From Domibacillus epiphyticus (GTDB taxonomy: Bacteria > Bacillota > Bacilli > Bacillales > Domibacillaceae): DNA of 64,000 nucleotides. The notes beneath the pieces are model-generated. The model made no database searches. It had not been told where the DNA came from and saw only the letters and a program-made list of their open reading frames with translations. The stretch is taken from the NCBI RefSeq assembly GCF_001975785.1, contig NZ_MSFI01000005.1:51944-115943 (forward strand), in the 5' to 3' direction. A program made the position numbers and the translations under genes. Shown one piece after another: positions 8,999 to 19,350 of this stretch. Each line of letters opens with the position of its first letter. Positions within the stretch are counted from its first letter, which is position 1.

Positions 8999-11413
8999 TT
9001 GACTTCTATTCATATCTTGCTTCTTATCCCTATTTTAGCCGCTTTTCTCATTCCTGTCATTGGACGGCAATTTCCTAAATTGCATCTTGGCTGGGCAGCT
9101 CTCCCGATTCCAATTGTATTATTTAGTTTTTTCGTTTCAAAAGTTTCATCAATTTCTGCTGGCGAAACATTCACAGGCTCTGTTGCCTGGATCCGTGCAT
9201 TAGATCTTTATTTTTCCGTTTATTTAGACGGTCTCAGTCTCATTTTCACCCTGTTAATAACAGGGATTGGAAGCCTAGTCGTTCTTTATTCAATCTTTTA
9301 CTTATCGAAGGAGCGAGAATCACTTTCCCATTTCTATGCCTACTTGCTTCTATTCATGGGAGCGATGCTTGGCGTCGTGTTATCCGATAACTTAATGGTG
9401 CTTTACCTATTTTGGGAATTAACAAGCATCTCTTCTTTCTTATTAATTGCCTTTTGGTTCCGCCGGAAAAAATCACGTTATGGTGCCCAAAAATCATTTT
9501 TGATTACCGTCGGCGGTGGAATTTCAATGCTTGTCGGGTTTATTATGCTCCAAGTTATGACCGGGACAAACAGCGTGCAGGAAATCATCGCCATGCGTGA
9601 TTCCATTCAGGAACACGAATTATTCGTTCCTGCCTTAGTATTAATTTTACTCGGGGCATTTACAAAATCTGCACAATTCCCATTTCACATATGGCTGCCG
9701 GATGCAATGGAAGCACCGACACCGGTTAGTGCGTACTTGCACTCTGCCACAATGGTGAAGGCCGGTTTGTTTTTAGTAGCCCGCTTTACTCCGGTTTTCG
9801 GAGGAGAAGCGACATGGTTCTGGCTCGTGAGTGGTGTAGGGATTTTTACCATGTTCTGGGGTTCATTCTCCGCTGTTAGACAAAAAGACTTAAAAGCACT
9901 GCTCGCATACTCAACCATCAGCCAGTTAGGTTTAATCATGTCCCTGTTCGGTCTCGGATCTGCAGCGCTGCAGGGAGGAGCTTCTGCGGAGTCCGTTATC
10001 TATACAAAAGCAATCTTTGCCGCACTCTTTCACCTTGTAAATCACTCCACATTTAAAGGCGCCCTGTTCATGGTTGTCGGAATTGTGGACCATGAAGTTG
10101 GCACAAGGGATATCAGAAAGCTCGGCGGGTTAATTTCCTTGATGCCGATCACGTTCACGCTTACGGTGATTAGCAGCTTTTCGATGGCTGGACTTCCGCC
10201 ATTTAATGGTTTTTTGAGTAAGGAAATGTTCTTTACTGCTGTATTAAACGCGAATGAAATGACCATTTTCTCGATGGACACCTGGGGACTCTTATTTCCA
10301 ATTATCGCCTGGATAGGAAGCATTTTTACCTTCACTTATTCAATGATTGTGGTTTTCCGGACATTTCTCGGTCCTTATCGCCGTGAAAAACTGGAGAAAG
10401 ACCCGCACGAGGCGCCTGTTGGGATGCTAATCTCACCCATTATTTTATGTATGCTCGTCATACTTTTGTTTTTTGTACCGAACCGATTAAGTGATTATTT
10501 GCTATCGCCTGCAATGAACAGCATATTGCCAGCTTATCAGAACATGGACGGGCTAATTCCGAAGATCTCTCCCTGGCATGGATTTAACTTAGAGTTATTT
10601 ATGACAGCCGGAGTTGTCCTACTGGGCGCGTTTTTGTTAAGAACTTATCGATACTGGAATGTTGTTTATGACTTCTTTCCTGAAAAAAGAAGTATTGACC
10701 GCGGATACCAGTGGATGTTAGCCAGGGGCGAAAGTGGATCGAAACGAGCAACAGATCGTTATATGACAGGTTTCTTAACAAATTATCTTTATTATATTTA
10801 TGGTTTCCTTTTGCTCGTCGTTGGTGGAACGCTATGGCTGACGGGCAGTATCGTAATTGATACTTCCAACGATGCCCCCGTCAGTGTGTACGAAGGAATC
10901 ATTATTGTCATTATGGCGACCGCAGCAATTAGCATTCTTTTCACGAAGTCTCGAATGACCGCTACTTTGTTAAATGGTGTGCTAGGTTACTCAATTGCTA
11001 TTTTCTTTGTATTGTTTAGAGCACCTGACTTAGCGCTGACACAGCTAGTAGTCGAAACGGTCACAACTGTTTTATTCCTCCTTTGCTTCTATCATTTACC
11101 TGAGTGGTCAAAAGAGGAACGATCCTTGAAAGTCCGCTTTCCTAAAATGGTCGTTTCGATTGGAACTGGTGCATTGACCGTTTTACTTGCCCTCTCTGTC
11201 CAAGGCAATAAAATGTTTGAATCCATATCGAGTTACTTTGAAGATTCCTATAAGCTCGCAGGAGGGCGAAATATCGTCAACTCCATTTTAGGGGACTTCC
11301 GTGCTTTTGATACGATGCTCGAAGTCGTTGTCCTCTTTATTGCTGGCGTCGGCGTCTACACCCTTATTAAATTAAAAGAGCCTAAAGGAGGGGATGATAT
11401 TGAGAGAGAATGA
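8999..11413 (+). CDS. mrpA: Mrp Na+/H+ antiporter subunit A
   Basis: Largest subunit of the multisubunit Mrp cation/proton antiporter in the cytoplasmic membrane, 804 residues as usual for MrpA. The N-terminal two thirds is a NuoL-like proton-translocating domain: residues 120-400 include FTKSAQFPFHIWLPDAMEAP and SAYLHSATMVKAG. The C-terminal 200 residues form the MrpA-specific membrane domain (FRAPDLALTQLVVE). The start is a TTG at 8999, eight bases after TTAGGAGG. First of seven genes with overlaps or very short gaps, as in B. subtilis mrpABCDEFG. Confidence 0.96.
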   Translation: MTSIHILLLIPILAAFLIPVIGRQFPKLHLGWAALPIPIVLFSFFVSKVSSISAGETFTGSVAWIRALDLYFSVYLDGLSLIFTLLITGIGSLVVLYSIFYLSKERESLSHFYAYLLLFMGAMLGVVLSDNLMVLYLFWELTSISSFLLIAFWFRRKKSRYGAQKSFLITVGGGISMLVGFIMLQVMTGTNSVQEIIAMRDSIQEHELFVPALVLILLGAFTKSAQFPFHIWLPDAMEAPTPVSAYLHSATMVKAGLFLVARFTPVFGGEATWFWLVSGVGIFTMFWGSFSAVRQKDLKALLAYSTISQLGLIMSLFGLGSAALQGGASAESVIYTKAIFAALFHLVNHSTFKGALFMVVGIVDHEVGTRDIRKLGGLISLMPITFTLTVISSFSMAGLPPFNGFLSKEMFFTAVLNANEMTIFSMDTWGLLFPIIAWIGSIFTFTYSMIVVFRTFLGPYRREKLEKDPHEAPVGMLISPIILCMLVILLFFVPNRLSDYLLSPAMNSILPAYQNMDGLIPKISPWHGFNLELFMTAGVVLLGAFLLRTYRYWNVVYDFFPEKRSIDRGYQWMLARGESGSKRATDRYMTGFLTNYLYYIYGFLLLVVGGTLWLTGSIVIDTSNDAPVSVYEGIIIVIMATAAISILFTKSRMTATLLNGVLGYSIAIFFVLFRAPDLALTQLVVETVTTVLFLLCFYHLPEWSKEERSLKVRFPKMVVSIGTGALTVLLALSVQGNKMFESISSYFEDSYKLAGGRNIVNSILGDFRAFDTMLEVVVLFIAGVGVYTLIKLKEPKGGDDIERE

Positions 11414-11822
11414 TGTTATCTTACAAACGGTGTCCAAAGTCGCGGTATTCATTATACTAACATTTGGTGTTTATTTATTCTTAGCCGGTCACCATAACCC
11501 GGGTGGTGGATTTATCGGAGGCCTTACTTTATCATCTGCTTTTGTTCTCCTTTATTTAGCGTTTGACGTTGAAACGGTTAACGCCGGGATTCCGCTCGAT
11601 TACAAAATGGTTGCGGCGACAGGGGTGCTGATCGCCATATTCACCGGAATGGGGGCGCTTCTCTTTGACAGTGCTTTTCTCAGCCAGACCTTTGCTTATT
11701 TCGATCTTCCCATTTTCGGGAAAACAGAGCTTGCAACTGTCGTATTGTTCGAGTCGGGGATCGCATTAGGCGTGGTTGGTGTTGTTGTAACCATTATCAT
11801 TAGTATTAGTGAGGATGTATAA
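11400..11822 (+). CDS. mrpB: Mrp Na+/H+ antiporter subunit B
   Basis: 140-residue, four-helix subunit with the conserved GHHNPGGGFIGGL motif. TTG at 11400 is preferred over ATG at 11394 because AGGAGG at 11385 is nine bases from the TTG but only three from the ATG. It overlaps the end of mrpA and the RBS of mrpC, so translation is coupled. Confidence 0.93.
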   Translation: MRENDVILQTVSKVAVFIILTFGVYLFLAGHHNPGGGFIGGLTLSSAFVLLYLAFDVETVNAGIPLDYKMVAATGVLIAIFTGMGALLFDSAFLSQTFAYFDLPIFGKTELATVVLFESGIALGVVGVVVTIIISISEDV

Positions 11823-11823
11823 T

Positions 11824-12165
11824 ATGGAAACGATGATTATTCTTCTAGCCGGTGTGCTCGTATCTGTTGCCACTTACCTTCTCCTTTCAAAAAATATGAT
11901 TCGGGTTGTTTTGGGCACCGCCATTTTATCTCATGCCGTCCATTTGTTGCTGATGACAATGGGGGGGTTGAAAATCGGGAGTGTCCCTATATTAGGAGAT
12001 ACTGTTGAAACATATACCGATGCGCTGCCACAAGCATTGATTTTAACCGCTATCGTCATTAGTTTTGCGGTGACCGCCTTTTTCCTCGTTCTTGTATACA
12101 GAACTTATCAAACCACAGGAACAGATAATTTGCTTGAAATGAAAGGGACAGAAGAAGATGAATAA
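11824..12165 (+). CDS. mrpC: Mrp Na+/H+ antiporter subunit C
   Basis: NuoK-like three-helix subunit, 113 residues, the same length as B. subtilis MrpC. The late conserved stretch DALPQALILTAIVISFA is clear. ATG at 11824 is chosen over upstream starts because GTGAGGA lies eight bases before it. Its start sits two bases after the mrpB stop, and its end overlaps mrpD by eight bases. Confidence 0.94.
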   Translation: METMIILLAGVLVSVATYLLLSKNMIRVVLGTAILSHAVHLLLMTMGGLKIGSVPILGDTVETYTDALPQALILTAIVISFAVTAFFLVLVYRTYQTTGTDNLLEMKGTEEDE

Positions 12166-13639
12166 TATTTTAGTATTTCCTATGGTCCTTCCGATCATTG
12201 CCGGCGTAATATTGCTTTTCTTCCGTTCGAAGCCGGCTATTCAGCGGTGGGGAAGCATACTGACAATGATCGCCGTCTTTGCCATCAGCCTTTGGATATT
12301 ATTTCAAGTGATGGATCAGACTATTTTGCGCCTTAATTTTGGAGAATGGGCACCGCCTTTTGGCATCACATTTGTCGCAGATGCCTTTGCGATGCTGCTG
12401 GTGACATCCTCCTCGCTCGTTTCAATCCTTTGCTTATTATATGCCGCCTTTGCCAAAGATGAAAAAAGAGAGAAATTCTTTTTATACCCATTTTTATTAT
12501 TGCTTGTTGCAGGCGTAAACGGTTCATTTTTAACAGGGGACTTATTCAACTTATTTGTTTGTTTTGAAGTAATGCTGCTCGCTTCTTACGTGTTAATGAC
12601 ACTTGGAGGAGAAAAACGACAGCTTACCGAAGGGATCAAATATATTTTAATCAACATATTGTCTTCCTGGTTTTTCTTGTTGGGCATTGCGTATTTGTAC
12701 GGTTCGCTTGGTACATTAAATATGGCTCACCTCTCCCAACGGATCGCGGAAGCTGGACAGCCTCCCCTCCTGACAACGATCAGCATTTTATTTTTAGTCG
12801 TCTTTTCCTTAAAGGCTGGATTGGTGCTTTATTTCTGGCTTCCTGGTTCTTACAGTGCATTGCCAACTGCGGTCTCCGCTTTATTTGCGGCCTTGCTAAC
12901 AAAAGTAGGCGTTTATGCACTCTTTCGTGTCTTTACATTATTGTTTTACCACGAGCCCTCTATCACGCATACGATCATCGGCTTGATGGCGATCATTACG
13001 ATGGCCGGAGGAAGCATTGGGGCAATTGCTTATACGGATCTGAGAAAAATAGCAGCATACAATGTGATCATCGCCATCGGCTTTATCCTAGTAGGATTGG
13101 CAGCCAATAATGAAGCGGCTATTCAAGGATCCATCTATTATTTGATGCATGATATTCTCGTGAAAGGCCTGTTATTCCTTATTATCGGAACAGTCATATA
13201 TGTAACAGGCAAGACAAAATTGGATCAGGCCAGCGGTTTAATTACCAGCTATCCATTGCTTGGCTGGCTATTTCTTATCACCACTCTTTCACTAGGCGGC
13301 ATCCCTCCGTTCAGTGGGTTTGCCGGCAAGCTTTTAATAGGACAAGGGGCACTGGAAGCTGGTGAATATGTGATAGTTGCTGCAGCCTTTTTATCGAGCC
13401 TATTCGTTTTGTATTCTTTACTTCGCATCTTTTTAAATATGTTTTGGGGAGAGACATCTATTTCACAAAAAAACCGGGTGATCTTACCGAAAGGAATGAT
13501 AGCTCCCTGTCTTATTTTAGCGTTACTCACCGTAGGATTGGGACTGGGTATGGGAGTGGTTTCACCTTTTGTAGCCGAAGCTGCACATGTGTTAATGAAC
13601 CCGGAAATTTATATTGAAGGGGCGCTGAAAGATGAATAA
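12158..13639 (+). CDS. mrpD: Mrp Na+/H+ antiporter subunit D
   Basis: 493-residue NuoM/N-like antiporter subunit with about 14 helices. The region LFNLFVCFEVMLLASYVLM and the SLKAGLVLYFWLPGSYSALPTAVSALFAALLTKVG half-channel region are typical, with the lysines expected for proton transfer (one in LLTKVG). It works with MrpA as the second ion path. GACAGAAGAAG precedes the ATG inside the mrpC end. Confidence 0.95.
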   Translation: MNNILVFPMVLPIIAGVILLFFRSKPAIQRWGSILTMIAVFAISLWILFQVMDQTILRLNFGEWAPPFGITFVADAFAMLLVTSSSLVSILCLLYAAFAKDEKREKFFLYPFLLLLVAGVNGSFLTGDLFNLFVCFEVMLLASYVLMTLGGEKRQLTEGIKYILINILSSWFFLLGIAYLYGSLGTLNMAHLSQRIAEAGQPPLLTTISILFLVVFSLKAGLVLYFWLPGSYSALPTAVSALFAALLTKVGVYALFRVFTLLFYHEPSITHTIIGLMAIITMAGGSIGAIAYTDLRKIAAYNVIIAIGFILVGLAANNEAAIQGSIYYLMHDILVKGLLFLIIGTVIYVTGKTKLDQASGLITSYPLLGWLFLITTLSLGGIPPFSGFAGKLLIGQGALEAGEYVIVAAAFLSSLFVLYSLLRIFLNMFWGETSISQKNRVILPKGMIAPCLILALLTVGLGLGMGVVSPFVAEAAHVLMNPEIYIEGALKDE

Positions 13640-13669
13640 TCGGATCTTGTGTACAGGAGGTGGAGGAAG

Positions 13670-14155
13670 ATGCCGGTACAGTTTCTATTAAATTTGCTAA
13701 TCGCCTTGCTCTGGGTCTTCTTGAAGGATGAAGATACGTTCGAAGTTCCAACTTTCGTGTCTGGTTTTTTAATCGGGATCGTCATCATCTTTCTCATGCA
13801 CCGTTTTTTCGGAACACCATTTTATTTGAAGCGCGCCTTCTCTATGCTCAAGCTGCTTTGGATTTTTAACTACGAGCTTCTGACATCCAGCATTTTGATC
13901 ATGAAACAAATCTTGCTTCCAAGCACCAAATTTGAGCCGGGAATTTTCTCGCACGAAACAAAACTAAAAAGCGACTGGGAAGTGACGGCGCTTGCCCTCC
14001 TTCTTATGTTGACCCCTGGATCTGTGGTTCTGCGCATTTCACCAGAAGGAAACATTTTTTATATTCATGCCATGGACATGAAAAAAACAAAGCCAGCGGT
14101 ATTAAAATCAATTCGCATGTATGAAAAAATTATTTTGGAGGTGACCCGTCCGTGA
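13670..14155 (+). CDS. mrpE: Mrp Na+/H+ antiporter subunit E
   Basis: 161-residue subunit of the MrpE/MnhE family with two N-terminal helices and a C-terminal cytoplasmic domain. The TPGSVVLRISPEGNIFYIHAMD segment is family-typical. ATG at 13670 follows GGAGGTGGAGGA; an in-frame GTG at 13649 lacks this site. The gene overlaps mrpF by four bases. Confidence 0.92.
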   Translation: MPVQFLLNLLIALLWVFLKDEDTFEVPTFVSGFLIGIVIIFLMHRFFGTPFYLKRAFSMLKLLWIFNYELLTSSILIMKQILLPSTKFEPGIFSHETKLKSDWEVTALALLLMLTPGSVVLRISPEGNIFYIHAMDMKKTKPAVLKSIRMYEKIILEVTRP

Positions 14156-14436
14156 CCAACCTCATATTTGTAACCGCCATTGTTCTGTTTAGTATTGCCA
14201 TTGCACTATCGCTTTACCGCGTTTTGAAAGGACCTACGCTGCCAGACCGCGTTGTCGCGTTCGATGTCATCGGCGTTAATCTTATTTCCATCGCGGCTGT
14301 GCTGAGTGTCGTTTTGCACACAAAAGCTTATTTGGAAGTGATACTCATTATTGCCATTCTAGCTTTTATCAGCACTATCGCCTTCTCGAAATACATTGAG
14401 AGGGGTGTCATCATTGACCGAAAAAGAAATCGTTGA
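14152..14436 (+). CDS. mrpF: Mrp Na+/H+ antiporter subunit F
   Basis: 94-residue three-helix subunit. Typical motifs are RVLKGPTLPDRVVAFDVIGVN and the final helix before FSKYIERG. It starts with GTG at 14152, overlapping the mrpE stop, after GGAGGTGA. MrpF has been implicated in cholate export as part of the complex in B. subtilis. Confidence 0.93.
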   Translation: MTNLIFVTAIVLFSIAIALSLYRVLKGPTLPDRVVAFDVIGVNLISIAAVLSVVLHTKAYLEVILIIAILAFISTIAFSKYIERGVIIDRKRNR

Positions 14437-14767
14437 ATTGATCGCGGCTTTCATGGTACTGCTCGGAAGTATTACGGCCATTATCAGCGCGATTGGCATC
14501 GTCAGTTTACCGGATGTTTATACTCGTTCTCACGCCGGAACAAAGAGCTCAACACTCGCTGTTTTATTAACATTAACCGGCGTATTCATTTATTTCTGGT
14601 CCTCAGGACACTATATCAGCATCCGTCTTGTCCTCGGCATCGTCTTCTTATTTTTAACCGCTCCTGTTGCGGGGCATCTTATTTGCCGGGCGGCGTATAA
14701 TTCAGAAGTAAAGATGACAAACAAGACGGGAGAAACCGTTTTACAAAATAATCATGATCCCAAATAA
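14414..14767 (+). CDS. mrpG: Mrp Na+/H+ antiporter subunit G
   Basis: 117-residue three-helix subunit with the family motif IVSLPDVYTRSHAGTKSSTL. TTG at 14414 is preferred because GAGAGGGG lies eight bases before it; TTG 14396 and GTG 14405 are poorer alternatives. It overlaps mrpF by 23 bases. A strong terminator follows and ends the operon. Confidence 0.92.
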   Translation: MTEKEIVELIAAFMVLLGSITAIISAIGIVSLPDVYTRSHAGTKSSTLAVLLTLTGVFIYFWSSGHYISIRLVLGIVFLFLTAPVAGHLICRAAYNSEVKMTNKTGETVLQNNHDPK

Positions 14768-14770
14768 AAA

Positions 14771-14816
14771 AGCAAAAGCTGTCCACAATTTAGGAGGACA
14801 GCTTTTGCTTTTTTAT
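14771..14816 (+). terminator. mrp operon terminator
   Basis: Fourteen-base arms AGCAAAAGCTGTCC and its complement around an 11-base loop, followed by a T-rich run. The A-rich left flank allows activity on the minus strand too, just after the tmRNA gene. Confidence 0.85.
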
Positions 14817-14844
14817 TTATATAGTTCCACCATTTTTTTATGTA

Positions 14845-15210
14845 TGGTGGAGACGGCGGGAGTCGAACCCGCGTCCAAAGATAACGGCACCTGAGCGTCT
14901 ACGGGTGTAGCCGTGCTATTTATCGTCTCGCAAATCCATTTGCCGGACGGCAGGCCTCTGGATCAGCCAGCCTGATTAGTCTCTTCCTTCATCCCCAGGC
15001 GGAGGAATCCGGCGTAGTCCGCTTAGAGTGGGCCCCTGATCCGACTGCACGGACAACAGCGGAAGGAGCACAGGCTAGCCTAAATTAGGCAGCTTGTAGT
15101 TGTGTTTGTTGTTTGCCAGTTATTATAGGCAAGTGCGTTTTGACAGAGCCGACCCTCTGACCCGCAGCCCAGGCTCGAACTATCCCTGTCGAATCCGTAA
15201 CGTCCCCGGA
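14845..15210 (-). ncRNA. ssrA: tmRNA (SsrA), one-piece
   Basis: Both tRNA-like ends are present. The 5' end reads TCCGGGGACGTTACGGATTC and the 3' end GTTCGACTCCCGCCGTCTCC followed by an encoded ACCA. The molecule is about 366 nt, normal for Bacillales. The resume frame begins with GGC at 15117 and stops with TAA at 15085-15087, giving a tag (A)GKQQTQLQAA; most Bacillales tags end in LAA. Its partner smpB lies 80 bases upstream. Together they rescue stalled ribosomes and mark products for ClpXP. Confidence 0.95.
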
Positions 15211-15254
15211 TTAAAAGAAATAGCAGATCAGTCTGCTTTTTAGTGACATAGATG

Positions 15255-15276
15255 ATTATACCACATTTTTATACGT
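15255..15276 (-). promoter_or_regulatory. tmRNA promoter
   Basis: TATAAT on the minus strand at 15255-15260 with an extended TGG in front. The -35 is poor (TTGCTC, 16 bases upstream). The spacing leaves about a 40-base 5' leader removed by RNase P, in which a small AGCAGA/TCTGCT hairpin lies. Confidence 0.6.
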
Positions 15277-15292
15277 GAGCAAACATCCAATT

Positions 15293-15760
15293 TCACCCTT
15301 TTTGGCGGTCGCGAAATGCCCGTTCAATATCCCGCTTGGCTTCTTTCTGCTTCAAATCTTCACGCTTGTCAAATTTCTTTTTCCCTTTTGCAAGGCCAAT
15401 CAGCATTTTCGCATAGCCGTCTTTCAAATAAATTTTCAGCGGGACAAGCGAGTAGCCTGCTTCTTTCGTTTCGCCAATCAGCGTATTAATCTGCTTCCGA
15501 TGCAAAAGAAGCTTCCGTGTCCGGATCGGATCGTGGTTATGGATGTTTCCCTGCTCATAAGGGCTGATATGCATATTATGGACAAATACTTCCCCGTTCC
15601 GTATACGGGCGAATGAATCTTTTAAATTCACCCGTCCCGCGCGGATTGCTTTAATTTCCGTTCCCAGAAGCACCATGCCTGCCTCATATGTTTCTTCGAT
15701 AAAATAGTCGTGGCGCGCTTTTTTATTTTGCGCGATCACTTTCCCCTCTCCTTTTGGCAA
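15293..15760 (-). CDS. smpB: SsrA-binding protein SmpB
   Basis: 155-residue RNA-binding protein that delivers tmRNA to stalled ribosomes. The OB-fold core with [38 protein letters not shown] and the basic C-terminal tail that enters the mRNA channel ([20 protein letters not shown]) are intact. The start is TTG at 15760 after GTGGGGAG. It follows rnr by 17 bases and precedes ssrA, the usual Bacillus order. Confidence 0.96.
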   Translation of the reverse strand: MPKGEGKVIAQNKKARHDYFIEETYEAGMVLLGTEIKAIRAGRVNLKDSFARIRNGEVFVHNMHISPYEQGNIHNHDPIRTRKLLLHRKQINTLIGETKEAGYSLVPLKIYLKDGYAKMLIGLAKGKKKFDKREDLKQKEAKRDIERAFRDRQKG

Positions 15761-15777
15761 TTCGTCTCCCCACTTTC

Positions 15778-18138
15778 TTACTTGCGTTTCTTTTTCTTCG
15801 CAATTCCTTCATAAAATTTTCGCTTTTTCTTCTTTTTGCCCTGCGGCTGCGTTGTCCACTCGCTTCCGCTCTCTTTCATATCTGGACGGGCTGGCTTTCG
15901 TGCCGGTTTCTTTTCTATTATTCCAGATTTTTCTCTTCTTCCGCGCATCTTTTTCGAACGGGCATCCTCATCCCGTTTCGGTCGCTGGCGCTGTTTTTTC
16001 ATTCCGACAATTTCAAAGTCAACTGATTGTTCTTCTTTATTCACGTCACGGACGCGCACGGTAATTTCGTCGCCAATGCGGAAAACATTCCCGGTTCTTT
16101 CACCGATCATGGCAAAATGCCGCTCGTCGTAACGGTAATAATCATCGGTCATATAAGAAACGTGGACAAGCCCTTCAATTGTATTATCAAGCGCAACAAA
16201 CATGCCGAAATTCGTGACAGAGCTAATCACACCATCGTATTCTTCGCCAATTTTATCAAGCATGTACTCCGCTTTCTTCAACTCATCTGTATCTCGTTCT
16301 GCATCAACTGCCCGCCGTTCCATACTTGACGTGTGATCGGCAATTTCAGGAAGTCTGGCATCCCACTTTTCTTGTGTCGGCTTTGACAAATCGCCTTCAA
16401 TTAAATAGGTGCGAATCAGACGATGAACAATCAAATCCGGATAGCGGCGGATCGGTGACGTAAAGTGCGTGTAAAATTCTGTTGCCAGACCAAAATGGCC
16501 AAGACTGTTCGCATTATACTTTGCCTGCTGCATTGAACGAAGCATAACTGTTGAAATAACCGTTTCTTCTGGCGTATCTTTTACCCCTTCAATGATTTCC
16601 TGAAGCGCACGCGGGTGAACTGAATTCGCTGTTCCTTTTACATTCAATCCAAAGTTCGTTAAAAATTCGAAGAAACGCTGCAGTTTATCTTCTTTCGGAT
16701 CTTCATGAATACGGTAAATAAACGGAACGTCCATCCAATGAAAATGCTCGGCTACCGTTTCATTTGCCGCCAGCATAAATTCTTCAATCAGTTTTTCACC
16801 GACAGAACGCTCGCGAAGCACGACATCAATCGGATAACCGTCATCGTCTACAAGCACTTTCGCTTCTTTGAAATCAAAATCAATCGCACCACGGTCCGTC
16901 CGTTTTTGACGTAAAATTTCCGCAAGCTCTTCCATCCGTTCAAATAAAGGAACGAGCGGCTCATATTTCGCGCGCAGTTCTTCATCTTTATCAACTAAAA
17001 TTGAATTGACATCTGAATATGTCATCCGCTCTGTCGTCCGGATTACACTGTCAAAGATTTCGTGGCTGACCACTTCCCCTGCTTGATTAATCTCCATTTC
17101 ACAGGACAACGTTAGACGATCGACTTTCGGATTCAACGAACAGATCCCGTTTGACAGTCGATGCGGAATCATCGGGATTACCCGGTCAACAAGATAAACA
17201 CTCGTCCCGCGTTCGTATGCTTCCTGGTCAATAGGAGAATTTTCCGTCACATAATGACTGACATCAGCAATGTGAACACCGAGCTTATAGTTTCCATTGT
17301 TAAGCTTTGTGACAGTTACTGCATCATCAAGGTCTTTCGCATCGGCTCCATCAATGGTGACAATGACCTCGTCACGAAGATCGCGGCGGCCTTTTAAATC
17401 TTTCACATCGATCTGCTCCGGAACCGCATTTGCCTGCTCCAGTACATCATCAGGGAATTCTTGCGGGAGTCCATGTTTATAAATAATCGACATAATATCA
17501 ACCCCGGGGTCGTTTTTATGTCCGATAATTTCGATGACTTCCCCTTCTGCTGCTTGTCTTCCTTCCGGCCAGCGTGTAATCTTGACCACAACTTTGTGGC
17601 CGTCAATCGCACCAGCTGTTTTTTCTTTCGGAATAAAAATATCAGCGGTGAATTTTTTATCATCTGTTTCCACAAAGCCAAAGCTTTTGTTGTCAATAAA
17701 CGTACCGACAATGTCCGTCTTGCCGCGCTCTAAAATGCGGACGACCGTCCCTTCACGGCGCGATCCGCTCTGGTCTTCTTTTGTAACGCGCACAAGAGCC
17801 GTGTCGCCATTTAAGGCACCGCTTGTTTCATGAGGAGGGATAAATACATCATCCATCCCCTGTTCATCAGGAATTAAAAACGCAAACCCTTTTGCATGAC
17901 CGGATATTTTCCCGCGCACAAGGTTCATTTTTTCCGGCAAACCGTATCGGTTCGCTCTTGTTCTGACGACAAGCCCCCGCTCTTCCATATAGACAAGCGA
18001 CTTTACAAAATCGCGAAATCCGTCTGATCCATTAATGCCGAGTACTTCCTCCAACTCCTGCACTGTAAGCGGCTTGTATGATTCTTCTTTCATATATGTC
18101 AACAAACGGTCGACATATTCATGTATGTGCTGATCCAT
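15778..18138 (-). CDS. rnr: Ribonuclease R
   Basis: 3'-5' exoribonuclease of the RNB family, 786 residues. The order is an N-terminal winged helix (residues 1-60), two cold-shock domains, the RNB catalytic domain with the metal-binding aspartates in [16 protein letters not shown] (about 268-283), and an S1 domain (about 625-705). A very basic lysine-rich tail completes it. It degrades structured RNA and acts with SmpB/tmRNA in quality control. It lies 23 bases after est in a likely est-rnr-smpB operon. Confidence 0.96.
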   Translation of the reverse strand: MDQHIHEYVDRLLTYMKEESYKPLTVQELEEVLGINGSDGFRDFVKSLVYMEERGLVVRTRANRYGLPEKMNLVRGKISGHAKGFAFLIPDEQGMDDVFIPPHETSGALNGDTALVRVTKEDQSGSRREGTVVRILERGKTDIVGTFIDNKSFGFVETDDKKFTADIFIPKEKTAGAIDGHKVVVKITRWPEGRQAAEGEVIEIIGHKNDPGVDIMSIIYKHGLPQEFPDDVLEQANAVPEQIDVKDLKGRRDLRDEVIVTIDGADAKDLDDAVTVTKLNNGNYKLGVHIADVSHYVTENSPIDQEAYERGTSVYLVDRVIPMIPHRLSNGICSLNPKVDRLTLSCEMEINQAGEVVSHEIFDSVIRTTERMTYSDVNSILVDKDEELRAKYEPLVPLFERMEELAEILRQKRTDRGAIDFDFKEAKVLVDDDGYPIDVVLRERSVGEKLIEEFMLAANETVAEHFHWMDVPFIYRIHEDPKEDKLQRFFEFLTNFGLNVKGTANSVHPRALQEIIEGVKDTPEETVISTVMLRSMQQAKYNANSLGHFGLATEFYTHFTSPIRRYPDLIVHRLIRTYLIEGDLSKPTQEKWDARLPEIADHTSSMERRAVDAERDTDELKKAEYMLDKIGEEYDGVISSVTNFGMFVALDNTIEGLVHVSYMTDDYYRYDERHFAMIGERTGNVFRIGDEITVRVRDVNKEEQSVDFEIVGMKKQRQRPKRDEDARSKKMRGRREKSGIIEKKPARKPARPDMKESGSEWTTQPQGKKKKKRKFYEGIAKKKKRK

Positions 18139-18161
18139 TCGGGAGACCCCTCCGTTTCGGT

Positions 18162-18908
18162 TTAAACGGTCCAGTCAAGACGTTCAAGAAAGCTGAGAAT
18201 ATCTTCATGAAGCTGCTCTTTTTCTTTATCGAGCGTAATGACATGACCTGACTGTTCGTACCATTTTAATTGCTTCTCATCTGTTTCTACACCATCATAA
18301 ATGACATTTGCACTTTTTGTATCAATCATTTTGTCCAGGCGTGCCTGCACAACAAACGTTGGTGCATAAATGTGATCGATATGATCTCTAACGTCTTGAA
18401 CCAAGCTGCGTAACGCATTCAATGTGTTCATCGGTGTCTGTTTAAATGCCTCTATTTCTTTTTCAATGATGTCCGCTGATTTCCCTTCAAATTTTTTAAA
18501 TCCCCGGGCATATTCGACAACGCCGTTATACATCGTTATTTCATCTTTCATTGACATCGGCGCGCACATTGGAATAATACCCTTTACAGGTTTAGTATAA
18601 CCGAGTTTAAGCCCGAAAACACCGCCGAGCGATAACCCGCACACAGCAATCTCCTTGTAGCCAAGATCAAGGAGATGATTATACCCGTTCAAGACATCCT
18701 GCCACCAGTCTTCCGGACCCGTTTTTACCAATTCTTCCGGTGGCACGGCATGTCCTTTATAATGAGGAGCGTGTGATGTATATCCATTTTTCTCAAGAAA
18801 GCGGCCGATCATGCGCACGTCAGAAGAGTTTCCGGTAAATCCGTGCAGCAAAAGGACAGCACGTTCTCCTGCTTCAAAAGTAAATGGTTTTGGCAATGTA
18901 AGTTTCAT
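18162..18908 (-). CDS. est: Carboxylesterase (Est/YvaK family)
   Basis: 248-residue alpha/beta hydrolase close to the Bacillus carboxylesterase Est30/YvaK. The oxyanion motif is [11 protein letters not shown], the nucleophile elbow GLSLGG, the acid in the QARLDKMID region and the histidine in [11 protein letters not shown]. It hydrolyses short acyl esters; the physiological substrate is unknown. Position between secG and rnr is conserved in Bacillus. Confidence 0.93.
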   Translation of the reverse strand: MKLTLPKPFTFEAGERAVLLLHGFTGNSSDVRMIGRFLEKNGYTSHAPHYKGHAVPPEELVKTGPEDWWQDVLNGYNHLLDLGYKEIAVCGLSLGGVFGLKLGYTKPVKGIIPMCAPMSMKDEITMYNGVVEYARGFKKFEGKSADIIEKEIEAFKQTPMNTLNALRSLVQDVRDHIDHIYAPTFVVQARLDKMIDTKSANVIYDGVETDEKQLKWYEQSGHVITLDKEKEQLHEDILSFLERLDWTV

Positions 18909-19000
18909 TTTGATTGTTTCCTTTCATAAGGTTCAAAGGCTAAGAACGCATCATCCTGTCGCAACCCCATTATACCCGAATCGTATAGATCTAAAGCGCA

Positions 19001-19030
19001 AAAAAGGCGATTCAGCCGAATCGCCTTTTT
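19001..19030. terminator. Terminator between secG and est
   Basis: Perfect hairpin AAAAAGGCGATTC/GAATCGCCTTTTT with a 4-base loop, directly after the secG stop. Symmetric, so active in either direction; est must be transcribed from a promoter downstream of it or by read-through. Confidence 0.8.
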
Positions 19031-19031
19031 A

Positions 19032-19265
19032 TTACAATCCAAAATAAGAGAGCGCTATTGTTAAAACGAAAAACAGCACGGACAAGACAACAGTCAGACG
19101 GTGAAGAACAAGGTCAATTCCGCGCGCCTTCTGCTTGCCAAATAACTGCTCTGCACCGCCGGAGATGGCACCGGACAAACCTGCGCTTTTCCCTGACTGC
19201 AGCAGCACGACTGCGATTAATGCAATCGAAACGATAATCAGCAACACTAAAAGCAATGTATGCAT
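19032..19265 (-). CDS. secG: Preprotein translocase subunit SecG
   Basis: 77-residue two-helix membrane protein of the SecYEG channel. The first helix is followed by the conserved [23 protein letters not shown] loop region, then the second helix. GGAGG precedes the ATG. Confidence 0.95.
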   Translation of the reverse strand: MHTLLLVLLIIVSIALIAVVLLQSGKSAGLSGAISGGAEQLFGKQKARGIDLVLHRLTVVLSVLFFVLTIALSYFGL

Positions 19266-19303
19266 ATAGTTACCTCCATTAAGACGAACATATAGATAAA
19301 CCC

Positions 19304-19332
19304 ATTATAACATATCGGTCGTTTATTGGAAA
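19304..19332 (-). promoter_or_regulatory. secG promoter
   Basis: TTTCCA (19327-19332), 17-base spacer, TATAAT (19304-19309) on the minus strand, about 40 bases before secG. Confidence 0.6.
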
Positions 19333-19350
19333 TGTCAGCTCATTTTGAAC

